Shown here piece by piece: positions 8,566 through 16,420 of a DNA stretch of 64,000 nt. The stretch is taken from the NCBI RefSeq assembly GCF_002752355.1, contig NZ_MRAV01000008.1:295560-359559 (forward strand). Reading direction: 5' to 3'. The notes beneath the pieces were generated by a model. The model worked only from the letters and a program-made list of their open reading frames with translations, did not search any database and was not told where the DNA came from. This DNA comes from Leucobacter sp. OLIS6 (GTDB lineage: Bacteria > Actinomycetota > Actinomycetes > Actinomycetales > Microbacteriaceae). The position numbers and the translations under genes were made by a program. Numbering within the stretch: position 1 is the stretch's first letter; every line of letters begins with the position of its first letter.

Positions 8566-9489
8566 ATGAACGCGTTCGACGAGGACCTCATCCGCGCCCT
8601 GCAGTTCGACGGGCGCGCCCCGTTCTCGGCCCTGGCCAAGCAGCTCGGGGTGCATCGCACGGTCGTCGCGCAGCGGGTGCACGAGCTCCTGGAATCCGAC
8701 GAGATCCGGATCATCGCGGCGGTGCCCCCGCGAGCCCTCGGGCTGCCGCTGCAGGTGCACCTCATGCTCCGGATCGCCGGACCGACCCAGCCGGTCTTCG
8801 AGCAGCTGCTCGAGCACGGCAGCGTGGTGTTCCTCACCGAGACCATCGGCCAGTACCAGGCGGTGGTCGAGATCTGGGCGCCCGATCACGAGGAGGTCGG
8901 ACGCACGGTGCGCGCGATCCGCTCCATCGACGGGATCGTCGAAGTGCAGTTCGGGCTCTACGACCGCGTGCTGCGCCGCCTGCGCCTCGGTGAGGATCCC
9001 GAGCTCGGCGAGATCGTGTTCGACGACTTCGACATCGCCCTGCTCGCGCGACTGCAGGTCGACGGGCGCTCGACGTTTGGTGAGCTGGCGCGGCACACGG
9101 GACGATCAGCCTCGGCCTGCCGCGCGCGCGTGCTGCGCCTCCTCGACGCGCAGATGGTGCGCATCGGCGCGGTTCGCGGCCGCCGGGTCGAGACGGGCGC
9201 GGTGCTCGCCGGGATCGGGATCGTGCTCGTCGGCGAGCAGGGCGCGCAGGAGGCCGTCGAGGAGATGCTGCTCGACATCCCCACGATCGAGTTCGCGGCG
9301 CGCACCACCGGGCGCTACGAGATGGTCGCGACCATCGCGGCGCGCACCATCGCCCAGTGCACCGAGATCATCCGCACGGTGCGCGCACACCCCGGGGTCG
9401 TGCTCGCCGACTCGTGGGTGCACGCCGCGCTGTGGTGCGAGCGCTACGAGTGGGGGATCGAGCGCCTGGCCCGCCTGCGCGGGGCCTGA
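8566..9489 (+). CDS. Double-module Lrp/AsnC-type regulator
   Basis: 307 residues, twice the usual Lrp length. The first HTH (about 5-50; FSALAKQLGVHRTVVAQRVHEL) and AsnC domain (about 58-140) are followed by a second HTH (about 150-190; FGELARHTGRSASACRARVLRL) and second AsnC domain (about 200-290). Tandem AsnC regulators of this kind are known in actinobacteria. It is transcribed away from the transporter/decarboxylase/dehydrogenase operon, so it is the likely controller in response to the imported amino or oxo acid. The -10-like box 7 nt before the ATG suggests a leaderless mRNA. Confidence 0.88.
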   Translation: MNAFDEDLIRALQFDGRAPFSALAKQLGVHRTVVAQRVHELLESDEIRIIAAVPPRALGLPLQVHLMLRIAGPTQPVFEQLLEHGSVVFLTETIGQYQAVVEIWAPDHEEVGRTVRAIRSIDGIVEVQFGLYDRVLRRLRLGEDPELGEIVFDDFDIALLARLQVDGRSTFGELARHTGRSASACRARVLRLLDAQMVRIGAVRGRRVETGAVLAGIGIVLVGEQGAQEAVEEMLLDIPTIEFAARTTGRYEMVATIAARTIAQCTEIIRTVRAHPGVVLADSWVHAALWCERYEWGIERLARLRGA

Positions 9490-9532
9490 GCGCGGGACGC
9501 GCCGGCGGGTCCGCCGCCGATAGACTCGTGCC

Positions 9533-10408
9533 ATGGCAGAGCGCTCCTGGTCCTTCTCGAACGTCTTCCAGAGCATGTTCCGCGGTGCCGAGCAGATCAC
9601 CGAGGACACCTGGGACGATCTCGAGACCGCACTCATCTCGGCGGACTTCGGTCCCGACATCACCGAGGCGATCCTCGGCGAGCTGCGCGCGCAGGTCGAT
9701 CGGCACCGGGTCACCGAGGTCAAGGAGCTGCGGCGCATGCTGCGCGAATCGATCGAGGAGCGGCTCGCCGCGTTCGACCCGACGCTCCACCTCTCGGAAC
9801 GCCCCGCGGTGATCCTCGTGGTCGGCGTCAACGGGGTCGGCAAGACCACCACCATCGGCAAGTTCGCCCGGTACCTCAAGACCTTCGACAAGAAGATCGT
9901 CGTCGGCGCGGCAGACACGTTCCGCGCCGCCGCTGTCGAGCAGCTCGCCACTTGGGCCGACCGCGCGGGCGTCGACATCGTGCGTCCGCAGCAGCAGGGG
10001 CAGGATCCGGCGTCGGTCGCGTTCCAGACGGTCGAGCGCGCCAAGAACGACGACTTCGACATCGCGATCATCGACACCGCCGGTCGTCTGCAGACCAAGG
10101 GCGGTCTGATGGACGAGCTCTCGAAGGTGCGGCGCGTGGTCGAGAAGCAGGCGCCCATCGCCGAGGTGCTGCTGGTGCTGGACGCGACGACCGGGCAGAA
10201 CGGGCTCGCGCAGGCGGAGGCGTTCATCGAGCACGCCGGGGTGACCGGCCTGGTGCTCACCAAGCTCGACGGTTCCGCGAAGGGCGGCTTCGTCCTATCG
10301 GTGCAGCAGAAGACCGGTCTGCCCATCAAGCTCGTCGGACAGGGCGAGGGCATCGGCGACCTCACCGGTTTCACCCCGCACGTGTTCGCCCAGCAGCTCA
10401 TCGGCTGA
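9533..10408 (+). CDS. ftsY: Signal recognition particle receptor FtsY
   Basis: 291 residues, comprising only the NG domain with a short N-terminus and no long acidic A domain, as is common in Gram-positives. P-loop GVNGVGKT lies at about 98-105, with the conserved DTFRAAA, DTAGRLQ and TKLDGSAKGG GTPase motifs. It docks the ribosome-SRP complex at the membrane; its partner Ffh is encoded at 18613. TAGACT at 9521-9526 lies six bases before the ATG, which fits leaderless transcription. Confidence 0.98.
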   Translation: MAERSWSFSNVFQSMFRGAEQITEDTWDDLETALISADFGPDITEAILGELRAQVDRHRVTEVKELRRMLRESIEERLAAFDPTLHLSERPAVILVVGVNGVGKTTTIGKFARYLKTFDKKIVVGAADTFRAAAVEQLATWADRAGVDIVRPQQQGQDPASVAFQTVERAKNDDFDIAIIDTAGRLQTKGGLMDELSKVRRVVEKQAPIAEVLLVLDATTGQNGLAQAEAFIEHAGVTGLVLTKLDGSAKGGFVLSVQQKTGLPIKLVGQGEGIGDLTGFTPHVFAQQLIG

Positions 10409-10427
10409 TCCCGGCCCGGGCGACGGA

Positions 10428-13400
10428 ATGAGCGACGAGGAGCGCGAGCGGCTGGCCGACGACCTGGCCGAGGCCCAAGCCGGCGCGGAGCGCGGGGACC
10501 TGGAGCGCACGAAGCGGGCGATCGACGAGCTCCGCATCCTGCTGCCCCGCGTCGTCGCGGTGTTCGGCGCCGCGAGCGAGGCGCACCGTTCGGCGATCTC
10601 GTCGCTCGCGACGGGGCTCAACCGCATCGACGAGACCGAGCGTTCGCGCGAGCTGTTCGAAGCGCTCGGCGAACTGGTCAACGACGCGATCCGAGAGGTC
10701 GGCGGGGATCCCGAGACGCTCGACGAGGGCGCGTTCGAGGAGTACCTGAGCGCGCACGGGCTCGCAGCGGTGGTCGGCGCGAGCGCGGAGACGGCGAGCC
10801 GCGACCTCGACGCGCTCGAGACCCTCGCCGGGCAGGCCGAACGGCGGCTCGGGCCGTCGCACCCGCTCACGCTCTGGATGCTGTCGCTGCGCGCTCAGCA
10901 GCGCGCCCGATTCGACGGGGCCGACGGGCTCGAGGCGTTCGACATGCTGATCGCCCGGGCGCTCGCGCACGGCGACGGCTCCCTGCTCCACCTGCGCGCG
11001 ATCGCCGACAAGGCGACGGCGCTGTCCCGGCTCGACTTCGACGCGGAGTCCGCGCAGCTCTGGCGCCGCGTGCTCGAGGGCCGCCGCATCGAGCTCGGGC
11101 TCGAGGATCCCGACACCCTCGACGCCTGGTTCTGGCTGGCCCGGACCCTGGCCTGGTCCGAGGACGCCGTCGAGGCGGCGGACGAGCTCGACCGCCTGGT
11201 CCCGGCGATGGAACGGGCGCTGGGGCGCGATGCCGACGACACGCTCGAGGCGATGCGGTTCCGCGTCCGCGTCCTGCGGCGGCTCGCGGACGACGGCGAC
11301 GACCCGCGGAGCAGTGCGGAGCACCTGCTGGGGCTCCTGCGCGAGATCCTGGGCCGCGAGACCGTGCTCGCCGGGCCGGATGCCGAGACGCCGCTGCGCA
11401 CCCGCTTCGAGATCATCGAGCTGCTGCGCGAGAACGGCCAGACGGAGGACGCGCTGACCGCCGCGACCGCGGTTCGGGAGGACGCCGTCCGCGCACTCGG
11501 CCGCACCTCCGTACTCTCCGTGGAAGCGGGCCTGCGCGAGCAACGCCTGCTGCGGACGCATCTCGACGGAGCCGGTGCCGGAGCCGGAGCCGAGCCCACC
11601 GGGAGCACCGAGACAACCGAGCCCACCGCCTCCGGCGAGGCCCGGGACCGCGCGGTGCTGCTGGCCGAGGAACTCTGCGACGCCGCCGAGGACGCCTGCC
11701 GGGAAGCGGTGCAGCGCTCCGCCGCGCGCGATGAGCTGCGGATCCGCGGGCGGGCGCTCGCGGAGGCCTGGATCATCCGAGCCGACTGGTTCCCCGAGGG
11801 CTCGCAGGAGGCTGCCGACCTCTTCGAGGCGGGCGCCGCGCGCATCGACGCGCTCGGCATCCCGTTCCGAGTCGACGCGATCCGCCTCTACGACCGGCTG
11901 GCCGGCCTGCTCATCTCGATCGAGCGGCCGGCGGACGCGCTGCCGCCTGCGGAACGCTCGCTGCGGCTCGAGCAGGACGAGTATGCGCGGCTCGCCGCGG
12001 GCGACCCGGATCCCGCGGGGGAGGTCGAGCTCCGGGGCAGCGCCACGCGGATCGCGCAGTCCCTCGAGAACGTGGGGATCGCGTTGCGCCGCATGGGACG
12101 CGCGATCGAAGCCGAGCCGCGCCTGCGCAGTGGGATCGCCGAGGCCGTCGCGGCGGGGGCGTCGCCCGGAGCGCTGGACGACCTCCGCACGCTGCACGCG
12201 CTCGCCCTGCAGGAGCTCGACCGCTTCGACGAGGCCGCGGCCGAGCTGCGCGAGATCGCCGAACGTAGCGGCGACCCCCGCCGGGCGATCGACCTCGCCG
12301 TCGTCTACCTGAACGCGGACCGGCCCCGCGAGGTCGAGACCCTCTTGAACCCCGTGCGCGCCCGCCTGGAGCAGGAGGGGCGGCTCGAGACCCCTACCGG
12401 GCTCAGCGTACTGGGCAACCTCGCGCTCGCGGTCTGCCAGCTCGACCGCCACGCCGAGGCGATCGCCCAGTGGGATCGCCTGTACGAGCTGCAGGTCCGC
12501 GTGCTCGGCGCTCTGAACCGGGACACGCTCAAGACCCTCAACAACCGCGCCCTCGAAGAACTCCACCTCGGACGGTACGCCGCATCGGCGCACCGATTCG
12601 AACGCGTCGTCGAGCAGCGCACCGAGGCGCTCGGTCCGCGCTCGCCCGAGACGCTCGGCGCGCTCGCGAACCTCGCACGCGCGGTCCGTCTCTCGGGCGA
12701 TCTCGTCCGCGGGAAGCAGCTCTCGGAACACGTCGTCGCCGAGTCGCGCGAGGTGCTGGGCGAAGCCCACCCCGAGACGCTCGGCCGCATCAGAGAGCTG
12801 GACCGCGTGCTCGAGGAGATCGGACGTTCGGCGGACGGCCCCGCGGGAGCGGAGGCGCTCGCAGCGGAGCGTCGCGAACTGGCCGAGGGGGTCACGGCCG
12901 CGCTCGCCGCGGATGCCGCGGACGCGGATCCCGCCGACGCGCACGCGGTCGGGGTCCGGGTGCTCCGCTACGCGGATCACCTGCGGAGCATGGATCGCGT
13001 GGCCGACGCGCTCGTCGAGTACACCCGCGCCCGCGACGGGCTCGCGGGGGATCCCGGGCTCGACTGGCTGGCCGCCGAGCGCGGCATCGCGGATTGCCAC
13101 CGCCGGATGCAGGCCTACCGCGAGGCGGCCGACAGCTATGCGCGGCTCGTGCCGCAGATCGAACGCCTGCTCCCGCAGGAGCCCTGGGCGCTCGCGGATG
13201 CGCTCGACCAGCAGAGCTTCGCGCTCGCGCAGCTGAACCGGGTGGACGAGCTGGTGCCGCCGCAGGAGCGGGCGATCGCGATCGCCGAGCGCCAGGGCGA
13301 TCGGCCGGAGCAGGAGATCAAGTACCGGACCTGGCTGGGCCGACGGCTCTCTGGGCGCGGGCAGCACGGGCTCGCCCTCGAGGTGTACCGTGCCGCCGCT

Positions 13401-13691
13401 GCGCGCTCCGAGGCGCTGCTCGGGGAGCGGCACCGGCTCACGCTCGACCTCTTCGACGACGTCGCCGAGGCGCTGATCGCGACCGGGCAGGATCGGGAAG
13501 CGCTGCGCGTCTACCGCCGCAATCTGCCGCGCATGATGAAGGAGCTCGGGGCGAACGCGAAGCCGGTGAAGCGGGCCATCGCGAGCCGCGACGCCGCCGC
13601 GAAGCGTGCGAGCCGCCCCGTCAGCATCACCATCGGCGTGGTGGCGGCCGCCACGATCATCGTCGTGGCGATCCTCAATCTGCCGCACTGA
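10428..13691 (+). CDS. Very large TPR-repeat protein with C-terminal membrane anchor
   Basis: 1087 residues with no N-terminal signal peptide. Most of the length is paired helices of tetratricopeptide type. Several carry the kinesin-light-chain-like pattern LG..(H/D)P.TL: LGPSHPLTL (about 143), LGLEDPDTL (about 223), LGALNRDTL (about 694) and LGPRSPETL (about 736). The only hydrophobic segment is at the extreme C-terminus (about 1063-1085, ending in LPH), giving a tail-anchored topology with the TPR array in the cytoplasm. It starts 19 bp after ftsY and is probably co-transcribed. Function is unknown; TPR arrays scaffold protein partners. A membrane scaffold near the targeting machinery is only a guess. 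Confidence 0.85.
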   Translation: MSDEERERLADDLAEAQAGAERGDLERTKRAIDELRILLPRVVAVFGAASEAHRSAISSLATGLNRIDETERSRELFEALGELVNDAIREVGGDPETLDEGAFEEYLSAHGLAAVVGASAETASRDLDALETLAGQAERRLGPSHPLTLWMLSLRAQQRARFDGADGLEAFDMLIARALAHGDGSLLHLRAIADKATALSRLDFDAESAQLWRRVLEGRRIELGLEDPDTLDAWFWLARTLAWSEDAVEAADELDRLVPAMERALGRDADDTLEAMRFRVRVLRRLADDGDDPRSSAEHLLGLLREILGRETVLAGPDAETPLRTRFEIIELLRENGQTEDALTAATAVREDAVRALGRTSVLSVEAGLREQRLLRTHLDGAGAGAGAEPTGSTETTEPTASGEARDRAVLLAEELCDAAEDACREAVQRSAARDELRIRGRALAEAWIIRADWFPEGSQEAADLFEAGAARIDALGIPFRVDAIRLYDRLAGLLISIERPADALPPAERSLRLEQDEYARLAAGDPDPAGEVELRGSATRIAQSLENVGIALRRMGRAIEAEPRLRSGIAEAVAAGASPGALDDLRTLHALALQELDRFDEAAAELREIAERSGDPRRAIDLAVVYLNADRPREVETLLNPVRARLEQEGRLETPTGLSVLGNLALAVCQLDRHAEAIAQWDRLYELQVRVLGALNRDTLKTLNNRALEELHLGRYAASAHRFERVVEQRTEALGPRSPETLGALANLARAVRLSGDLVRGKQLSEHVVAESREVLGEAHPETLGRIRELDRVLEEIGRSADGPAGAEALAAERRELAEGVTAALAADAADADPADAHAVGVRVLRYADHLRSMDRVADALVEYTRARDGLAGDPGLDWLAAERGIADCHRRMQAYREAADSYARLVPQIERLLPQEPWALADALDQQSFALAQLNRVDELVPPQERAIAIAERQGDRPEQEIKYRTWLGRRLSGRGQHGLALEVYRAAAARSEALLGERHRLTLDLFDDVAEALIATGQDREALRVYRRNLPRMMKELGANAKPVKRAIASRDAAAKRASRPVSITIGVVAAATIIVVAILNLPH

Positions 13692-13809
13692 TCCGGGTGC
13701 CGCCGCGGCATCGGAGCGGTTTCGCGGCGTCGGCAATTTCCGGTACTCTGTCGCGTAATGCGCGGCCCGGCGTCGGAGCCCCTGCGCCCCGGATCCCGGA
13801 AGGACCCTC

Positions 13810-14475
13810 GTGCCCGCACAAGAAGAAGATCTGCCCATCCTCATCTTCCTCGCCATCGGCGCGCTGGTGCTCGTGCTCATCGTCGTGCTCGGCGTGCGCA
13901 GCAGCCGTCGCAAGAACCGCGCGATCGAGCCGTCTTACGAGCTCGCAGTGCAGTGGGACGCGGGTCAGCCCCTGCTGGCGACCTCGTCGATGAACGCCTA
14001 CGAGGGCAAGCGCCAGTGGGAGATCTTCCAGCAACGCTTCGTTCCCGGGACGGAGGTGCCCGGGCTGCCGCTCGGCGATCCCGGCGGCAAGGAGCTCCCC
14101 GTCGAGCGGGGCGCGCTCCGGGTGTCCCGAGTGGCCCGCGAGGTCCGCGAGGGCTATCCGAACGCGCGCGTCGGATTCGTCGCCTACTTCGCCCCCTACG
14201 AGCAGTCCGAGTTCCCGATGGCGCTCCCCGCGGGCGGTCGCGGTATCGCGCGGGTCGAGCTCGACGGCGCGGGCGTGCGCGTGCTCGCCGCCGACGGCTC
14301 GCTCGTGTGGGACGCCGCGTGGGCGGACTGCAGGGTCGCGGGGCGCGAAGCCGCCATCCGCGTGCACAACGGCCGGTCCCAGCTCGACTTCGAGCGGGAT
14401 CGCACCCCCGACCACCGCACGCTGGAGGCCGTCCTCGTGAAGTACGGCAACTACTGGCCGATGGGTGCGGTGTAG
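13810..14475 (+). CDS. Membrane-anchored protein of unknown function
   Basis: 221 residues. A short acidic N-terminus is followed by one membrane helix (about residues 9-30), then the positively charged RSSRRKNR, so the C-terminal domain is predicted cytoplasmic. The soluble part is beta-rich and has no catalytic motif I can recognise. GTG start at 13810 with GGAAGGA upstream. A TACTCT -10-like element lies about 60 bp before the start, so it probably has its own promoter after the TPR gene. Confidence 0.75.
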   Translation: MPAQEEDLPILIFLAIGALVLVLIVVLGVRSSRRKNRAIEPSYELAVQWDAGQPLLATSSMNAYEGKRQWEIFQQRFVPGTEVPGLPLGDPGGKELPVERGALRVSRVAREVREGYPNARVGFVAYFAPYEQSEFPMALPAGGRGIARVELDGAGVRVLAADGSLVWDAAWADCRVAGREAAIRVHNGRSQLDFERDRTPDHRTLEAVLVKYGNYWPMGAV

Positions 14476-14544
14476 CTTTCCGCGAAAGATCCATATTTGA
14501 CCGCAGAATCTGCGGAGAATTCTCGATCTGATCGCGAATCGCGA
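14476..14544. promoter_or_regulatory. Cluster of three dyads upstream of the hydroxyacyl-CoA dehydrogenase gene
   Basis: The AT-richer gap contains CTTTC-CGC-GAAAG (14476-14488), the perfect CCGCAGA-A-TCTGCGG (14501-14515) and a doubled TCGCGA (14532-14537 and 14539-14544). None is followed by a T-run, so they look more like operators or RNA structures than a classical terminator. The rest of 14476-14667 shows no gene. Confidence 0.45.
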
Positions 14545-14667
14545 AACCGCAGGGTGGGCTTCGCCGAAGAGGAGTAGACCAGAAGCATGGCCTGACGGTC
14601 GGCTCGATCAGCGGCCGCCGGACCGGATCGCCGCCACCCGCGCGGCGACGTTCGAGAAAGGCGCACC

Positions 14668-15516
14668 ATGCAGAACCTCACCGTGCTCGGGACCGGCGTG
14701 CTCGGCTCCCAGATCATCTTCCAATCGGCCTACGCCGGCAAGGACGTCGTGGCCTACGACCTCAGCGACGAGATCCTGGCGAAGCTGCCGGAGCGGTGGG
14801 ACTACCTGCGGGCCGCCTACCTCCGGGATCTGCCCGACGCGACCGCCGAGAAGCTCGACGCCGCCGTCTCGCGGATCCGGGCGACCTCCGACCTGGCGGA
14901 CGCGCTGAGCGACGCCGACATCGTGATCGAGGCGGTGCCCGAGTCGCTCGAGATCAAGCAGCAGACCTGGGAGAAGGTCAGCGAGCTCGCACCCGAGAAG
15001 ACGATCTTCGCCACGAACTCGTCTACCCTGCTGCCGAGCGCCATCGCGCCGTTCGTCGACCGGCCGGCGAAGTTCCTGGCGCTCCACTTCGCGAACGAGG
15101 TGTGGAAGTTCAACACGGGCGAGGTCATGGGGCACCCGGGCACCGATTCCGAGGTCTTCGAGCAGGTGGCGCGGTTCGCCGAGGAGATCGGCATGGTGCC
15201 GATCCGGATCATGAAGGAGCAGCCCGGCTACGTGCTCAACTCGCTGCTCGTCCCGTTCCTCGACGCCGGTGCGGCGCTCTTCGTGAAGGGCGTGGCGACT
15301 CCCGCCGACATCGACAAGACCTGGAAGATCGCGACCGGTTCGCCGTCCGGCCCCTTCGAGATCTTCGACGTCGTCGGCATGATGACCCCGTACTACCTCG
15401 GCAAGGACAGCACGGATCCGGTGAAGCGCGAGTTCGCCGAGATCCTCAAGCGGGACTACATCGACCGGGGTCGCCTCGGCAAGGGCTCGGGGCACGGCTT
15501 CTACGACTACGAGTAA
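14668..15516 (+). CDS. 3-hydroxyacyl-CoA dehydrogenase family protein
   Basis: 282 residues, the usual size of stand-alone 3-hydroxyacyl-CoA or 3-hydroxybutyryl-CoA dehydrogenases. The NAD-binding GTGVLG motif lies at 8-13, followed by EAVPES (about 88-93), ATNSST with Asn117, and ALHFANEVWKFN with the catalytic His140. It oxidises 3-hydroxyacyl-CoA or a related hydroxyacid. No thiolase or crotonase is adjacent, so the pathway is not shown by context. The ATG follows GAAAGG at a proper distance. It overlaps the convergent glycosyltransferase gene by 10 bp. Confidence 0.88.
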   Translation: MQNLTVLGTGVLGSQIIFQSAYAGKDVVAYDLSDEILAKLPERWDYLRAAYLRDLPDATAEKLDAAVSRIRATSDLADALSDADIVIEAVPESLEIKQQTWEKVSELAPEKTIFATNSSTLLPSAIAPFVDRPAKFLALHFANEVWKFNTGEVMGHPGTDSEVFEQVARFAEEIGMVPIRIMKEQPGYVLNSLLVPFLDAGAALFVKGVATPADIDKTWKIATGSPSGPFEIFDVVGMMTPYYLGKDSTDPVKREFAEILKRDYIDRGRLGKGSGHGFYDYE

Positions 15517-16403
15517 TCGGACGGGTTCGCGGTCAGCCCGCGGAGCCGCTCCTCGAACTCCTGGCGGGAACGTACCGCGCCGAGGGCGCCGGCTCCGTCG
15601 CCCGAGATGATCGCCCGCGCCGTCGCCAGGCTGCGGGCGATCAGGCGTTCGGCGGCGGCAGCCGTATCGGGCGTGGATGCGAAGTCCCGGGCGAAGCCGT
15701 GCGCGTCGTGCGGGCGATCCCTCCGATAGAGGTGGAACAGCGGCACCGATCCCGGTGCGCGCACGTTCCATCCGTGCGTGAACAGACGCAGGGCCTGCAC
15801 ATACTCGTCGGCGATCATCACGTCGCGCACCTGCTCGAGCTCGCTGCAGAGCGCGCCCGCCGAGAACTGGAACCCGCCGGACACGAGCAGTCCGGTGGCA
15901 CCGGCCGATGCGGCCGGGCCCCCGTCCTGCCGCGGCAGACCGTACTGATCGGTTCCGGCGGGAACGATCAGGTGCGGCCCGGCCTCCCGCAGCTCGACGC
16001 GGTGCTCGTCCAGCGGGGTGAAGGCGCCCGGGTAGCAGCTCAGCACCGCGCGCGGATCGTCGAGCGACTCCCACCGGTCGATCAGCGCCGTGTCCCAGCC
16101 GGGTGCGAAGCGGGTGTGCGCGTCGATTTGCAGCGCGAAGGACTCGTCGACGCGCATGCGGTCGGTCATGCGCCGAGCCCAGCCGAGTCCGCGCGCGCTC
16201 GACCACTCGGTGCGGAACACCCGCACACGCGGGTCGCCGCGCAGCGGCTCCAGCTGCTCGGCGGTCTCGGGGCCGAACTGCTGCACGATCGCGAAGCGAA
16301 TCCGCTCGGGTCGATCGGCCTGCTCCCAGGCCGATGCGACGGTGCGCAGCAGCTCCGGATCGCGATAGCTCACGACCCGGACGAGGATGGTCGACGCGGA
16401 CAC
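15507..16403 (-). CDS. GT60-like (Skp1 hydroxyproline GlcNAc-transferase-like) glycosyltransferase
   Basis: 298 residues with a GT-A type fold. Family signatures are VSYRDPELL near the N-terminus (about 11-19), GLGWARR (about 72-78), QIDAHTRF with the metal-binding Asp94/His96, and ADEYVQALRLFTHGW (about 198-212) followed by PLFHLYRRD. These match the GlcNAc (GT60) family named after the eukaryotic Skp1-hydroxyproline GlcNAc transferase; bacterial members are mostly uncharacterised. It lies 17 bp behind the proline-rich LAxTG surface protein on the same strand, suggesting co-expression. There is no signal peptide, so it would act in the cytoplasm. Confidence 0.82.
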   Translation of the reverse strand: MSASTILVRVVSYRDPELLRTVASAWEQADRPERIRFAIVQQFGPETAEQLEPLRGDPRVRVFRTEWSSARGLGWARRMTDRMRVDESFALQIDAHTRFAPGWDTALIDRWESLDDPRAVLSCYPGAFTPLDEHRVELREAGPHLIVPAGTDQYGLPRQDGGPAASAGATGLLVSGGFQFSAGALCSELEQVRDVMIADEYVQALRLFTHGWNVRAPGSVPLFHLYRRDRPHDAHGFARDFASTPDTAAAAERLIARSLATARAIISGDGAGALGAVRSRQEFEERLRGLTANPSDYS

Positions 16404-16420
16404 GGGGCTCCCTCGTCGTC

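Noticed and set aside
10398..13913. 1171-residue open frame antisense to the TPR gene
   Set aside because: Arg/Leu/Gly/His-rich shadow of a GC-rich gene without recognisable domains; the plus-strand frame has normal composition and TPR patterns.
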